Positions 34,783-46,076 of a DNA stretch of 64,000 bases are shown here, piece after piece. The stretch's first letter is position 1. The number at the start of each line of letters is the position of its first letter. This DNA is from Archilochus colubris (lineage: Eukaryota > Chordata > Aves > Apodiformes > Trochilidae). Made by a program: the position numbers and the translations under genes. Location: NCBI GenBank assembly GCA_023079485.1, contig CM041083.1:174151480-174215479 (forward strand), in the 5' to 3' direction. The notes under the pieces were generated by a model, which saw nothing but the letters and a program-made list of their open reading frames with translations, searched no databases and was not told where the DNA came from.

Positions 34783-36462
34783 AGGGAAGGAGGATGATTC
34801 ATATGCATCAACACCCTTGAGCTCATGAAAAGGGTGTCTGGTGCCTGGGCTGTTGTTCCCATGCCCATGGGTGCATTCTGGGGGCAGTGGTGGCTGAGTG
34901 CTCATGCGTCTGCTGTGCTGCCCTGGCCGCAGGCTACTCAGCATCCTGAGGAGCTGCCAGTTCCCAGGGTGTTTGCCTGGAAGAAGGCCACGAAGGGAGA
35001 ACCAGGGACTTGAGCTTGTGCATGGTTCTTCCTCACCAGACCACATCTCTCACCCTGTTCTGCTGAGTCAGCATGGGACATGTGCATTTTAGTTTTCTTC
35101 TGGGTGATATTGCACGAACTGTGACATCTACAGCAAATCAGATCCTCCCCACCTCGGTGAGTGGGAAGCAAGGTTTTGAAAGCAAAACTTGCTTCGCTGA
35201 TTGCCCCAAAGCCAAAATTTATGGCCTAGTGCTTGGCTTTCGAAACACTTCATAGCATCGCAACTTAGCAGAAGTGATCTCCTGGTTTGAATCCTTCAGG
35301 GCAAATTTATCTGGGGATCCAAGGTTGTTTGGGGCTTGGTAGTTGATAGCTGAATTTCTTGTTGAGAAATTATTGTGGTTTGATTTGCTGCAAAGAAGAG
35401 CCAAAGTGCAATTACAGAGAGATAATTTTATTTTAAAATAAATACTTCTTTATGGCTGAATACCAGCTCCTGCCCACTAAAGTGTCCCCAGTAGACAGCC
35501 ATTTATCTTACAAACATGCAAATTCCAGCCAATCAAAACAACAGCTTGATCACTGATAAGTGAATAAAGAAACTTTTTTTTTTATTTTATTTTAAAGCAA
35601 ATCTTACAAGGTATCTGTGTTTGAATACACTTCTGTCAGGAACCTGCTGGCCTTTTGAACATCTCAGCAGGGCATGGGGGAAGATCCCAAGGCATCAAAG
35701 TTTTTGTCATGTGTTTTTCATTGCTGACACTTCCTTTTCAGAAGGATAAAGCCACCTCTATTTTTAATTGGAGCTGTAAAGAAAACTGCCCCAGCACTTT
35801 TGGATGACTCAAGATGGTGGTGTCAATGAATGATTAATTTAAATTCCCGTTTCAGTGATACTGAAATAAGCACCTTACATTAAACTAGGAAAGCAGCTTC
35901 ACATGGAACAAGCTTATTTGACCTGCCTTCAGCAAGGAGCAAAGAGAAAAGGGGATAGTGAAGTGGATTTTTGCTCTGTAGAGGTTTGGTGTCTACAGGA
36001 GAGGAATCTGGAGGCTGAGAGTTACCAGACTCATTAATTAATCTTTGAGTTCCCACTTGACTGGCTTCCCTTTGGATGTACCTTTTATAATTTGGATGTG
36101 GCTGAACTCATAGAGCTCTGATCCACTTCAAAGTGTCAGACCTACAGCTGGGCTGGTTTTCACCCAGGACTTAGGAAAATAACTTAATGCCAGTTGTTCA
36201 GCATGCTTTTTTTGGAAATTGTGACTGTTTTGGCTACTTGAAACCCTCCTAAGTTCCTGCCTGAACAGATTTATTTTTATCATTAGCAAGTAACCATGGC
36301 ACAAGATGAAAGTGTGCATACTTACTCTTTCTAAAATGAGTTATTAACTATCCTTTATTAGGTTAAGGAACTGGCTCTGGATGACTTCATGGTGGGAAGG
36401 GGAAAGAGAGACAACCTTAGTAATTTATTTTTCATATTTTACCAGCTATTAATGCCAAGGCA

Positions 36463-36475
36463 TTTTTTTTTTTTT
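36463..36475. repeat. T13 homopolymer
   Basis: Uninterrupted run of 13 T. Confidence 0.95.
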
Positions 36476-37409
36476 CCTTCTTCAGTACATGGAAGACAGA
36501 CCAACTGGCAGCTCTAGGCTAATACCCTTTAATTGTATTTTCAATCAATAAAATGTAATATCCCTGTTTAAGCACAATTTCTCTATCAGTTTGTCTTGGA
36601 GAAATAGAATCACATGACAACATATAGATTGGTAATACAAAGCTTTTCTCAATTGCTATTCATGCCCAAACTAAGATTAAATATTTATCCTTTCTAGTTT
36701 TTTCCTCCATAAAGATTAAATGGTTTGGGCAAAATAACATCTATTAGGAGGTCAGAACTCCCAGCTTTTCCTCCATTCCCATCTAGTTATTCCCTTTTGT
36801 GCTCCAAAAGCTATAGCTGGGATGGGATGAAGGATGGAGGTGATGGGTATGGTGCTCCTGACCTGCGGGGCTGAGGCTGTCCTGGTGCCTGAGGGGCAAA
36901 ACCCTTTGGTTGTCTCTCACCCAGAACAAGGTCTCCTGCAGGGCTGTGCTTTCTCCCAGGCCACACTGTCCTGGGGCACACCACAATTTCTCTCTTGGCA
37001 GCCCTCAGCGAGGTAAACACCAGAGCTGCTGCAGCCTGAAATATCACCCCGGGGCTGGGGACAGAGAAAAAGAGGTAGTCCAACATGCAACTGAAAAACC
37101 ACAGACTGAACTAGACCAGTCCTGTGACTGCTTGTCCTTGGTAGCCTAGGAAGGTTGAGTTTAAAAGATTAGGGGGTGCTGCCACAACCTCTCCAGGACA
37201 CAGCCTCAGGGCTGCAAAATGAAGGGGTCTAACAGGGACTCTTGGCTGCAGTCAGCCATAAGCCTTTTTTAATGATCATGTCTGCAATGTGTGAACACTA
37301 CCAAAATGCTGACTAAGTTCCTACTGTCAGAAAATGAAAGGTTCACTCTAAAACCCAGGATACATTATTTGGAAACAGTCTTTACTTCAGTTTTTGATGT
37401 CCTTGGTGA

Positions 37410-37860
37410 GGAATCTACAGGAAGAAAGAAGGGCAACAAAGCTAGTGAAGAGTCTCAAGCGTAAGTCTTGTGAGAACTGGCTGAGGGAACTGGGGTTGCT
37501 TAGTTTGGAGCAAGAAGGCTGAGGGGAGACCTTATTGACCCTTTACAACTACCTGAAAGGAGATTGTAGAGAGTTGGGTGTTGGTCTCCTCTCATGCAAC
37601 AAATGATAGAATAAGAGGAAATGGCTTCAAGTTGTACCAGAGAAGGTTTAGGCTGGATACAAGGAAAAGTTTGTTCACCGCATTGAAGTTGTCAGGCATT
37701 GGAACAGGCTGCCCTGGGCACTATCCCTGAAGGTATTTAAAAGATGTGTACATCTGGTATTTAGGGACATGGTTCAGTGGTGGACTTGAATGAGCCAGGT
37801 TACCTGTTTGACTCGATGATCTTAAAGGTCTTTTCTATCAAAAATTATTCTGTTATTCTA
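37410..37860 (+). mobile_element. CR1 LINE 3' fragment
   Basis: The DNA follows the ORF2 C-terminus and 3' UTR of the subfamily also seen at 859-1542. Landmarks are 'gggcaacaaagctagtgaag', 'ctgagggaactggggttgct', 'caactacctgaaaggagatt', 'ggcattggaacaggctgcc' and the 3' UTR 'actcgatgatcttaaaggtc'. Indels break the frame and the terminal repeat is decayed (ATTATTCTGTTATTCT). It is an inactive, moderately old copy. Confidence 0.92.
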
Positions 37861-39879
37861 GGAAAAGTCACATGCAGACATGCATATGTACACAAACACA
37901 CAGAACCAGAGACTAGAGCCTTAGTAATTAGCGATTCAGATTGCTCTAGGACCTGGACTACTGAAGTATTCTGATCATGGCTACTAAATTAACTAATCAC
38001 TTGGACAGCCAAGATGGGAACTATATTGCAGAACCAGACTGAGCTCCTCTAAATGACCCATAACTTTGTCTTTATATCTGTCTTGTGGAAGTGGTCTAAA
38101 ATGACCTCAAGGAGGATGAGGGCTTGCCCAGGTCATCTTGTGTCCACAGGGATTACTCTGGTCAGGAGGCTCTTGTATTGCCTTTCTGCAGCTAAGGTTT
38201 GAGTGGACAGGACTGCCATGTTGTCCAAGTACTGAAGAATCTTGAAGAGGTGAAAAGCCCTTTCTGAACTTTCTGAACTAGATTTTCTGAACTTAAATCT
38301 AGATTTAACTTAAATCAAGAACTTAAATCAAGATTTAAACTTTATTAGAGGTTCTTTCTTAGAACAGCTGATAGGGCTCCCCATTGTCACAGGCTGACGT
38401 GTCTCCCAGTTGCCATGATGCATTGCCCAAGGCATTAAGTTGCCCAGCTTCTCCTGACAGCAGCAGTAGAAGAGTGAGACCTCTGAGAACAACACAGGTC
38501 CTGAATGGCCTGGAGATATCTGTCTCCTTCCCCTGACTAATGAAATCACCAAGGATGGAAAGAGGCTTCAGTTACGTGCCTGAGCTAAAAGGGTGAAGTC
38601 CCCTGAAAATCCAGTGTAGGTTCACTGAAAACCACTGCAGTATTTATCTCCTCTCACATCTGGTTTGTTTCATGTGCCATCTGGTTTGTTCTTGGGGTCG
38701 TAGGATTTACTTGTTCATCATAGCATCCCTGCACGTGTTTGAGCCTTCCCACAAGCACAGAGCTTGCTGATTTTCTTGACAGATAATGGAAGCAACAAAG
38801 TAGGTGGCTCAGCGGGATCTCTCAGCCATCATTTGGATGAGAACCAAGTGAGTGCTAGGATCTGAAAAGAATAAAATTGTAATGGAGGGCTTGTGATTGA
38901 GTCTTGGAGTTTCTGTTTGAATTTTTTTCCTTTTTTCTTTAAAAACTGTCATTATCTGGTTTCCATGGAAAGCTTTTTCAATAGAGCAAAAGAACAGCTT
39001 CAATATTTTTCTTACAAAAGTTAACGAAGAAGTAAGATGCATCTCTGTCTCTTATTAAACTCAGGAATCTCAGGCATGGAAAACTGAATTAGCCAAAATG
39101 GACTGGGTGATTGATTTCTCCTGGCCTCCATGTTCCTTCTTGAAATGTACAGACCAAATAAGACCTGCTGGTCAGAACATCATTGAAAATGCATTTTCTC
39201 TTCAACCATTAAACAAGTGCTCTAGATTTTTATTTTTTATCTTATTTTTATTTTTATTTTTCGCATTAGAACCATTTTTTATTGTTTGCATTTGTGCACC
39301 ATGCACAAAACAAAAATGCATTCACAAGGCTGCCTGCCACCGAAGTGATTTGATTATATTGCAGGGAGTGCCAGTTTAAATTAAAAACTCAGAAGGCCTT
39401 CTTGGAAGCTTCTTCTTTTTGCTCACTGGCAAAAGAGCTTGGAATATATATTTGGCCTAATCCAGTCTAATCTGATCTGTTTCACAATGCCATCTGGATC
39501 CCATCAGGGGCTGGATGCTTTCAGTATTTTATCCAAGCACTTTTATTTTCCCCCTCTTAATGGCTATTCTTTAAGAATTAAGTATTTTGGAGAAGTTTGG
39601 GTTCCAGTTTGTTCCTATTCATTATGTGGAGGATATCCAGAAGCAGTCACTAAGATATTTATTGCCTCCCAGGAGCCAAGAGCTAATTGAATCTGAATCA
39701 GTTGTTATCAGTTGCCTTGGGAGTGGCTCAGAAACATTTCTGTATCTTTTAAGGATGGCATATTTCTGACCAAATGTTAGACCTAGGAAAGCACCTGGTA
39801 GATTTGGATAAGAGTACAGCATTATCTCAAAGCATTTCTGTGACTGATATGTCTTCCAGTAGATGATCCTACATACTGG
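37861..39879. other. unique sequence, 2.0 kb
   Basis: No gene was recognised. It holds the palindrome and tandem-repeat block at 38261-38340. A pair of TAATCC/TAATCT motifs lies near 39457-39474 in otherwise unremarkable DNA. Confidence 0.45.
38261..38340. repeat. interlaced direct repeats with a 16-bp palindrome
   Basis: TTTCTGAACT-like units recur at 38261, 38270 and 38284. AACTTAAATCAAG occurs twice in tandem (38307-38319, 38320-38332), and a partial copy (AACTTAAATC) is at 38290. TTAAATCTAGATTTAA at 38293-38308 is a perfect palindrome. The arrangement suggests local replication slippage rather than a known element. Confidence 0.85.
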
Positions 39880-40062
39880 GAAGAAAAACTTTGTAATGAT
39901 AAGGATGGCTATGCTCTGGTTGCCTAGGGAGATGATGGAATCTCCATCACTGGAAGTTTTTAAGAACAGGTTAGACAAGCAGCTGCCAAGAATGGCTGAT
40001 GTATAGGCAATTCTGCCTTTGGGCACCACTAGATGACCTTCTGAAAGCCCTTTGAATATTTT
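39880..40062 (+). mobile_element. degraded CR1-type LINE 3' fragment
   Basis: The translation of 39898-40000 reads [30 protein letters not shown], the last segment of a CR1-type ORF2. It is followed by a UTR with 'ccactagatgaccttctga'. The upstream 'gaagaaaaactttgta' matches the RKNFF-coding stretch. The terminal repeat is lost. It is an old copy of uncertain subfamily. Confidence 0.75.
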
Positions 40063-40649
40063 GATCATTGAGTTTAGAGCTGAACAATGAACCAATCAAC
40101 TAGATATCCCAACCAAGGAACTGAAACTGAAACAGATTTTTTGTTTGTGTAAAAATAAAAATCACCCTTGTATGTAACACTTCATTTTAAAAAATATCAG
40201 AATCATCAGAGAAAGCTGCATCTACAAAGATAGATCCTAAGGAAGCTAGGTGCAAATGTAGAAAATCCTCATTCCAGAAAAACAAACTGAGGAAAGCCTA
40301 ATTACTGTCTTGATTATTTCATTTAGAGGTTATAAGGCAGAGATAAGCAGTCAGAGAATATGTTTTGAGATGGCCTGCACTTCACCTCTTACTTAGCACA
40401 GTACCTGTTCCAGACCCTTAGACCCATCATGTAAGACAGACCAGGATGCAAACAGAAATTTGTTTCACAGCTTCTTATATAAGAAGAAACTATATAAACT
40501 ATGTATTTCCCTCAAAATACATGAGGGAAATAAATCATTATATTTCATTCCAAGAGATTCTGTCAACTTAAGGACTCCAAAGTGATACTGAAATATATAA
40601 TAGAGACTTTTAATGTGGCAGCTGATGTAAAGCTCACCTTGTGCAGAAA

Positions 40650-41257
40650 ATCAGGGGGACTGAGCACACCCTCAGCAAGTCTGCCAATGACACCAAGCTG
40701 TAGGATGTGATCAAAGTGCTGGAGGAAATGGATGTCATCCAGAGGGACCTTGACAGGCTTGAGAGGTGGCCCCATGCAAACTGCATCAAATTCAATAAGG
40801 CCAACTGCAAGATCATACACATGGGTCAGAACAATCCCCAGCACAAATATAAGCCGGGCAAAGAATGGATTAAAAGCAGCCCTGAGGAGAAGGACTTGGG
40901 GGTGTTGGTGATGAAAAGCTCGACACAAGCCAGAAATGTGAACTTGCAGCCCAGAAATTCAACTGTAGCCTGGGCTGCATCAAAAAAAGCAGGACCAGCA
41001 GGTTGAGGGAGGTGATTCTCCCCCTCTACTACTCTCTTGTGAGACCTCACCTGGAGTACCCTGTCCAGTTCTGGAGCCTTCAGCATAAGAAGGACATGGA
41101 GCTGTTGGGGTGAGTCCACCCATGGATTTGATCAAAGGTGTTCAACGCCAGGTTGGATGGGGCTTGTGGTCCAGGGGGAGGTGTCTCTGCCCATGGCAGG
41201 GTGGTTGGAACTGGGTGATCTTTAAGGTCCCTTCGAACCCAAACCATTCTGTGTTCT
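40650..41257 (+). mobile_element. CR1 LINE with a mutated catalytic motif and an internal deletion
   Basis: The translation runs through TLSKSANDTKL (the family's SKFADDTKL), DVIQRDLDRLERWPHANCIKF, NKANCKIIHMGQNNP, SPEEKDLGVLV and a LVRPHLEYPVQFWSLQHKKDMELL-like segment. The second Asp of the FADD motif is kept, but Phe-Ala-Asp has become Ser-Ala-Asn, which would abolish polymerase activity. A 99-codon open frame spans 40707-41006. At about 41112-41135 the sequence jumps from the middle of the C-terminal region to its last codons (FKGVQRQVGWGL, from the family's FKARLDGAL), removing about 120 codons. The 3' UTR ends normally near 41257. Confidence 0.92.
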
Positions 41258-43536
41258 TCATGCACTCACTGAGGGCTGAGGGGTTCTGCAAGTTTAATGA
41301 AAAGTGTTTCATGATACTTGTGTATTTCTGTTCAGTTGATAAGTAAGTTTTGACATGCAAAAAAGGTACCAATCTCATTCAGACTAGAAAGTGTATTTAA
41401 TTTGCAGGAACAGCCTGACATAAGAGTAAAGACATATCTGAAGAGTCCAAATGAGAATTTGTTTTCTTCAGAAAGCAGATTTTGACCCAGGAGACTTCTC
41501 TGACTCTCTTATCCTCACTGTTTGCTTTCTTTGCTGTTGTTTTGTTTGTTTGTTTGTTTTTGCTTTAATAAACAGAAAAGATTTGAACAAAGCACCTCGA
41601 TTCTAGTCTTGATAGGAATATGATCTGGATGCTCGTTAGCATGGGCGTAAAGGTCTCCATCAGCATTTCTGAGATGTTGGTGTCTCACCACACAAATTCT
41701 TCATTTTTTTCATATAATTGCTTTCTTTTTTTGGTACAAATTTCAGAAGTTTTAAAATCTTATTTAGAGGGACCCGGTCAATTCAGCAATCCTTGAATTC
41801 CTATTCTGGCAAATCCCTCTGTGGGCCTGATCCTGGATCCCACATGATGGTGAGATATGGGACTGGTCCATGGGCTTGCTTAGCATCTACACTGCATTTT
41901 CCTCTAGCTCCCGATGGCTCATTTAATCTTGGTGATTTTTAGGGGATTGTCAGATGGAGGGAGAAAAGTGTGGGGATGAAATCTGGATAGTCTGTTCTTC
42001 TTTCCCTTCATCCAACATGAGGACCACCGAACTAGATAATCCTTCACATTGGTTGTTGTTTTGCTTTGACATCTAAGATCCTTGGCTTTCTGTACAAAAT
42101 GCATAGTCTCTTTTTATTTGTTACTTTTTTTCAAGTTGGAGGCACTTGAAATATTTCTCCCGGTGTGTCAGTGCCCCATGTTTTATTTTATTGGAAAAGC
42201 ATTTCTATAGGTTGAAATTGTCAGACCTCCCATTGACTCACTGAAATCAATGCAAGGTAACAGTCTTTTTTCTTTCTTATCCTTTTATGTACTTCTATAC
42301 CTTTGAGGAGTGATTGTACAATGCAACCGCTCTGATTAGACCAGGCCTAACTGACAATGTAAAACTCAGAACTGTGTAGCACCAGGTTGGGTGGGAATTT
42401 AGCTAATTAGTGAGGAAAAAGATGTCAGGGTTTAGCATGACGTGGATAACCCATCTTAATAAATGGAAGTGAAGTGAAGAGTAATACAGAAGAAGCATTG
42501 TTGCAACACTGAAAAAGTATTTTAGGTGCTTCCTTCCTATTTGAGGAGTGTCAAGAGGTGAGACAAAGGGTAAAATCCTGTGTACTCTGTGGCTCATGAG
42601 CAGGGTGCTCTGATCCTGGCTTTGTAGTAGACCAGTTCCCCTAATTATAGACTGCACTTAGTCTTATCAGTCTTCATAATCAGTTCATTTGTGTACCTGC
42701 ATTTTGACATCATTCATCTGGTACAAACACAGTTCTTAGTAGTGTAAGATTTAGACCAGAAGCATCTTGAGTATTAAAGAAAAAACTGATCTTCTTTTTG
42801 TATGACAGAAATTTAAAGTTCAACATTATCAAAGACTGGATTTGTTTCCACTTGCTTTTATGTCCTGCACTGCTCTTTGTAATCAATGTGATAATGGGGA
42901 TAAGAGGTGATAGATTTGTTTCACAATCTGTTGCTCTTGTAAACAAATGACCCAGTAATGCAATTTGCAAAGGCCATTAAAATGAAATCAAATGCTTATA
43001 TAGGTTATGCATAATTATTGCTTTTAATTAGCAGGCAGAGCTGGGCCATATTTAAGGCTTAGATCAATTGGATTACTTCCTCCAGCTCATCTTCCATATT
43101 AAATTCCAGGCCCTAAGAATCAGTTTTATCTTAAACACATCCTTATAGTTTGGAAGAGATCTACCAGTGTCTATTAGGTTTCTTGCTGCCTTTCATACCT
43201 TTTAGATGCAAGGCTTTCCTGAGGTGGGCAAAGCTTTGACATGAAGAAAATCTACTGAACCCTGCTAAGGGGATGTTTGGGGTTATCAGTAAAGACCTAT
43301 GGAAGTGAAGACTGTAGCAAAAGATCAAGAAGAAAATAAGAACATCCAGAAGCAGAGTTTCAGACAGGGAACAAGGGGGAAAAAAGTTGATTACAAGAAG
43401 AGAAAGGTAAAGACACAGCACATTGTGCAAGGGCTGTATGTGAATGAATGGCCACAGACAGGAAAGATGGTTTTGGAGGTTTTCTGTGCCCTTCCACACA
43501 CTTCCTAGTGCTGAATAGGCCAGGTATATAATATTC
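41258..43536. other. unique sequence, 2.3 kb
   Basis: No gene was recognised. It includes (TTTG)n at 41537-41562 and the A/T-rich block 42960-43135, noted as a possible conserved element. Confidence 0.45.
41537..41562. repeat. (TTTG)n tract
   Basis: About six GTTT units. Confidence 0.93.
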
Positions 43537-43613
43537 CTGTCCCTCAGTTTCCTATCTATAAAACATGGATGATTAAACCTTTGCTAACTCACCAGGATAT
43601 TTTGTGACTCATT
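43537..43613 (-). mobile_element. MIR-like ancient SINE fragment
   Basis: The plus strand reads 'tccctcagtttcctatctat', then 'aaaacatggatgattaaacc' and 'actcaccaggatattttgtg'. This follows the complement of the MIR core: 'gcctcagtttcctcatctgt', 'aaaatggggataat', 'acctcatagggttgttgtga'. MIR elements are tRNA-derived SINEs mobilised by L2 and dead since early amniote history. Divergence is high, as expected. Similarity was judged by eye, so a chance match cannot be excluded. Confidence 0.6.
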
Positions 43614-45965
43614 TGCCCTATTAAGAAGCATGGTGTGGAAGAAAGGGTTGCAGTGTGGTGGGAAGAAGGGAGGAGATGACCAAGACCAAACAGAGAGAAA
43701 AAAAGACAGCGTGAAGCTTCTGAAAGTATGAATTAAGCCTGGGCAGGGGGAACCTGGCTGGGTCAGCACCATGATTATGGATTTTTCCTCTGAAAATAGT
43801 CCACATGCTCAGCATGGATGCCTGCTGTGACAGCTGCTTTTAGGGGGGGAGAGGGAGGGTGGGAAAGTCAGGGCACTCTGCAACTCAGCTTCTGCTCTAC
43901 AATACACTTAAGTCTTGTTGAAGGCAGGGATACTTCAAAGAGTTTCAAGGCTGTGGCTCTCCCTCAAGGATCTTATGTATTTAACTATATGCAGCACTAA
44001 ACCCTTGTTTCTTTTCACTGACAGCAACCAATGCCAGTTATGGTTGTTGTTCCCCTCTTTCAATGCCCCTGGCTTCCCTTTCAGCTGACACTGAAGATTA
44101 GCTTCAAGCTCTAAGCTTGTAAAGTCTTTGAGAAAAAGCCTTAATGAGGATCTGATTCTTTTAAACTCTGATCTAATTACTGTTAGAGCGATGTTTCTAT
44201 TTTGGATGCCACAAACAGATCAAGTTTGCATGTTTGAAGGTGGCACTGTTAGGTGGACAAGGAGCAAACCCCACCCTGTAGGTTAAATAAATTTTCATAT
44301 GTAAATAAAAACATGAATGGCACCTATGTAAAGCAGCTGGCATTATTTCAGAGGGAGTTTGGGAGCTGAGCCTGAGGAACTACAGGAATGTAGAAAGACT
44401 TTTTTTCCTCTTTGTTGTGTGTTTACTGGTCAAATAGTAGCAGAGGAGATTTGAGGCCACAGTGGTATGATCTGCTGAGTGTATCAGTAGGGAAGGAGGG
44501 CAACAAGGACTGAAAACTGCAGACTCAGACAGGAAGAGTGCTCTGAAGTGCATAGAAGTATTACCCAGAGCGTGACTGAAACCTCATAGTCTCTAACTTA
44601 GTGATGGCAAAGAAAGGTGAGGCTAAGTTCTACCAGCCAATGCTTTTACCCAAACTATTTCTGTGGCTCCAGTGTTTTGTGTGCTATTGTCATATGCTTT
44701 TACCACTGTTGGGATCTGAATCTGTGTCCTGGGGCCCAGACACTGTATGAAGACTGGCTCTCTGCTGCTCTTGTCACATGCACTGGACAGCTTTGCCCAT
44801 CATTGAGCACACAAGTGCTGGCAGAGAAGACCTATCCAAGCTGCAGATATGGACATGGTCAATTCTCAGCCTTTGCTTGAATCCCCTCCTGCTTTCATCA
44901 AGAGATGGAAGAATGCAGACTGCTTTTCTGGCTGTAAACTCTCAGTCATTGCATGGATCCTTGTGCTGTTTGGCTTGGCTGGAAGCCCTCGGTGTGAAAT
45001 GCTACCACTGGCAAAGCAGGTGTGAAGTGAATGTGCCATGTTCTGCTTAATGGGGTGTTACTGTAACTTCAAACCCTTGTGGTGACCAATTCTAGGTTAA
45101 CACCCTCCAGTAACTAACCAAAACACAAACATAAAGAAAGCAAAAAGTTAAAATGCTATTACAAGCCATGGTTTTGTCCAATTAGCAGAATCTGCTTTAG
45201 ACTTGACACAAGTGGCTTGTCTATATAAGGATGTATTAGTCATTTTCTTTTTTAATTTTTTGACCATAAAAACAACAGATGTGATACTGTGTGGTCAGCA
45301 CAGACAAGAATGATTCATGGCTAGGCATATTTAAACCTCCCCTAGAAAGCTATCCATCTGAGACCCTCTCCACCTCTTCCCCCTCATTCCAGACACCCAG
45401 AGCCAAAAGCACCTGTCACATGATATATCTCAAAATTCATCAGCTCTTCTCTCCATATGTCTTAGTTTTGAGGTGGCCAGGAGGTATCAGCTGCTCCTGC
45501 CTACTCTCTTGGGACTGCATGGACTTTAGCAACACAAGGATATAGGCAGAGGAGAAACTTTTGTGCACTGATCACACAGATGAGCACGGGAGTGGTCATG
45601 GGTGAGCAAGGGTCAATTCATACGTGGTGACTTGGTCTTGTGTATGGAGGCAGGTTTGGCTCTGATGTCTGCTCTGCAGCCATTTTTGGAGCACTTTGGG
45701 GAGGAATTTAGCTAATGATGGAGCCAGTGCTTTCAACTGAGGATATGGAAGAAGGATGGGCTCAAAAAGTAAGGAAAAGGGACAGTGGGCATGGAATATG
45801 GAAGAGGTCACCAGATAGTTCTCCTGTAAAGTAACAGTAGGAAGAGCTGTGAAACAGGAATTGAGGGTCTGGGTCTATGTGTGAAACTGTAGGAGTTTGG
45901 GAAATGAGAAAATGAGAAAACCCATGGGTTTTTGTTTTTTTTTTTTGGGGGGTGGTTAAAAAAAA
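43614..45965. other. unique sequence, 2.35 kb
   Basis: No gene or repeat was recognised, apart from a T/G homopolymer stretch at 45930-45955 next to the CR1 fragment that follows. Confidence 0.45.
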
Positions 45966-46076
45966 ATGGTAGATGTGGCATTTTGGGAGATGATTTAGTA
46001 GTTACAGTGGTGTAGGACTGCTGGTTGGGCTTGGTGATTTGAAGATCCTTTCTAACCTTGATGACTCTGTGATTAT
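45966..46076 (+). mobile_element. CR1 LINE extreme 3' end
   Basis: Only the last codons and the 3' UTR remain: 'gtagatgtggcattttggga', 'gttgggcttggtgatttgaa', 'gatcctttctaaccttgatg', 'actctgtgatt'. It is 5' truncated immediately after a T12-GGGGGG-A10 type junction at 45939-45966. It probably belongs to the 859/37410 subfamily. Confidence 0.75.

Larger units (their letters stand above)
34259..37409. other. unique sequence, 3.2 kb
   Basis: No gene was recognised. It contains T13 at 36463-36475, a TATA-like site at 34775 in G-rich surroundings, and an A/T-rich block at 35400-35590 that includes an ATGCAAAT octamer. Short open frames on both strands look like chance. Confidence 0.45.
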
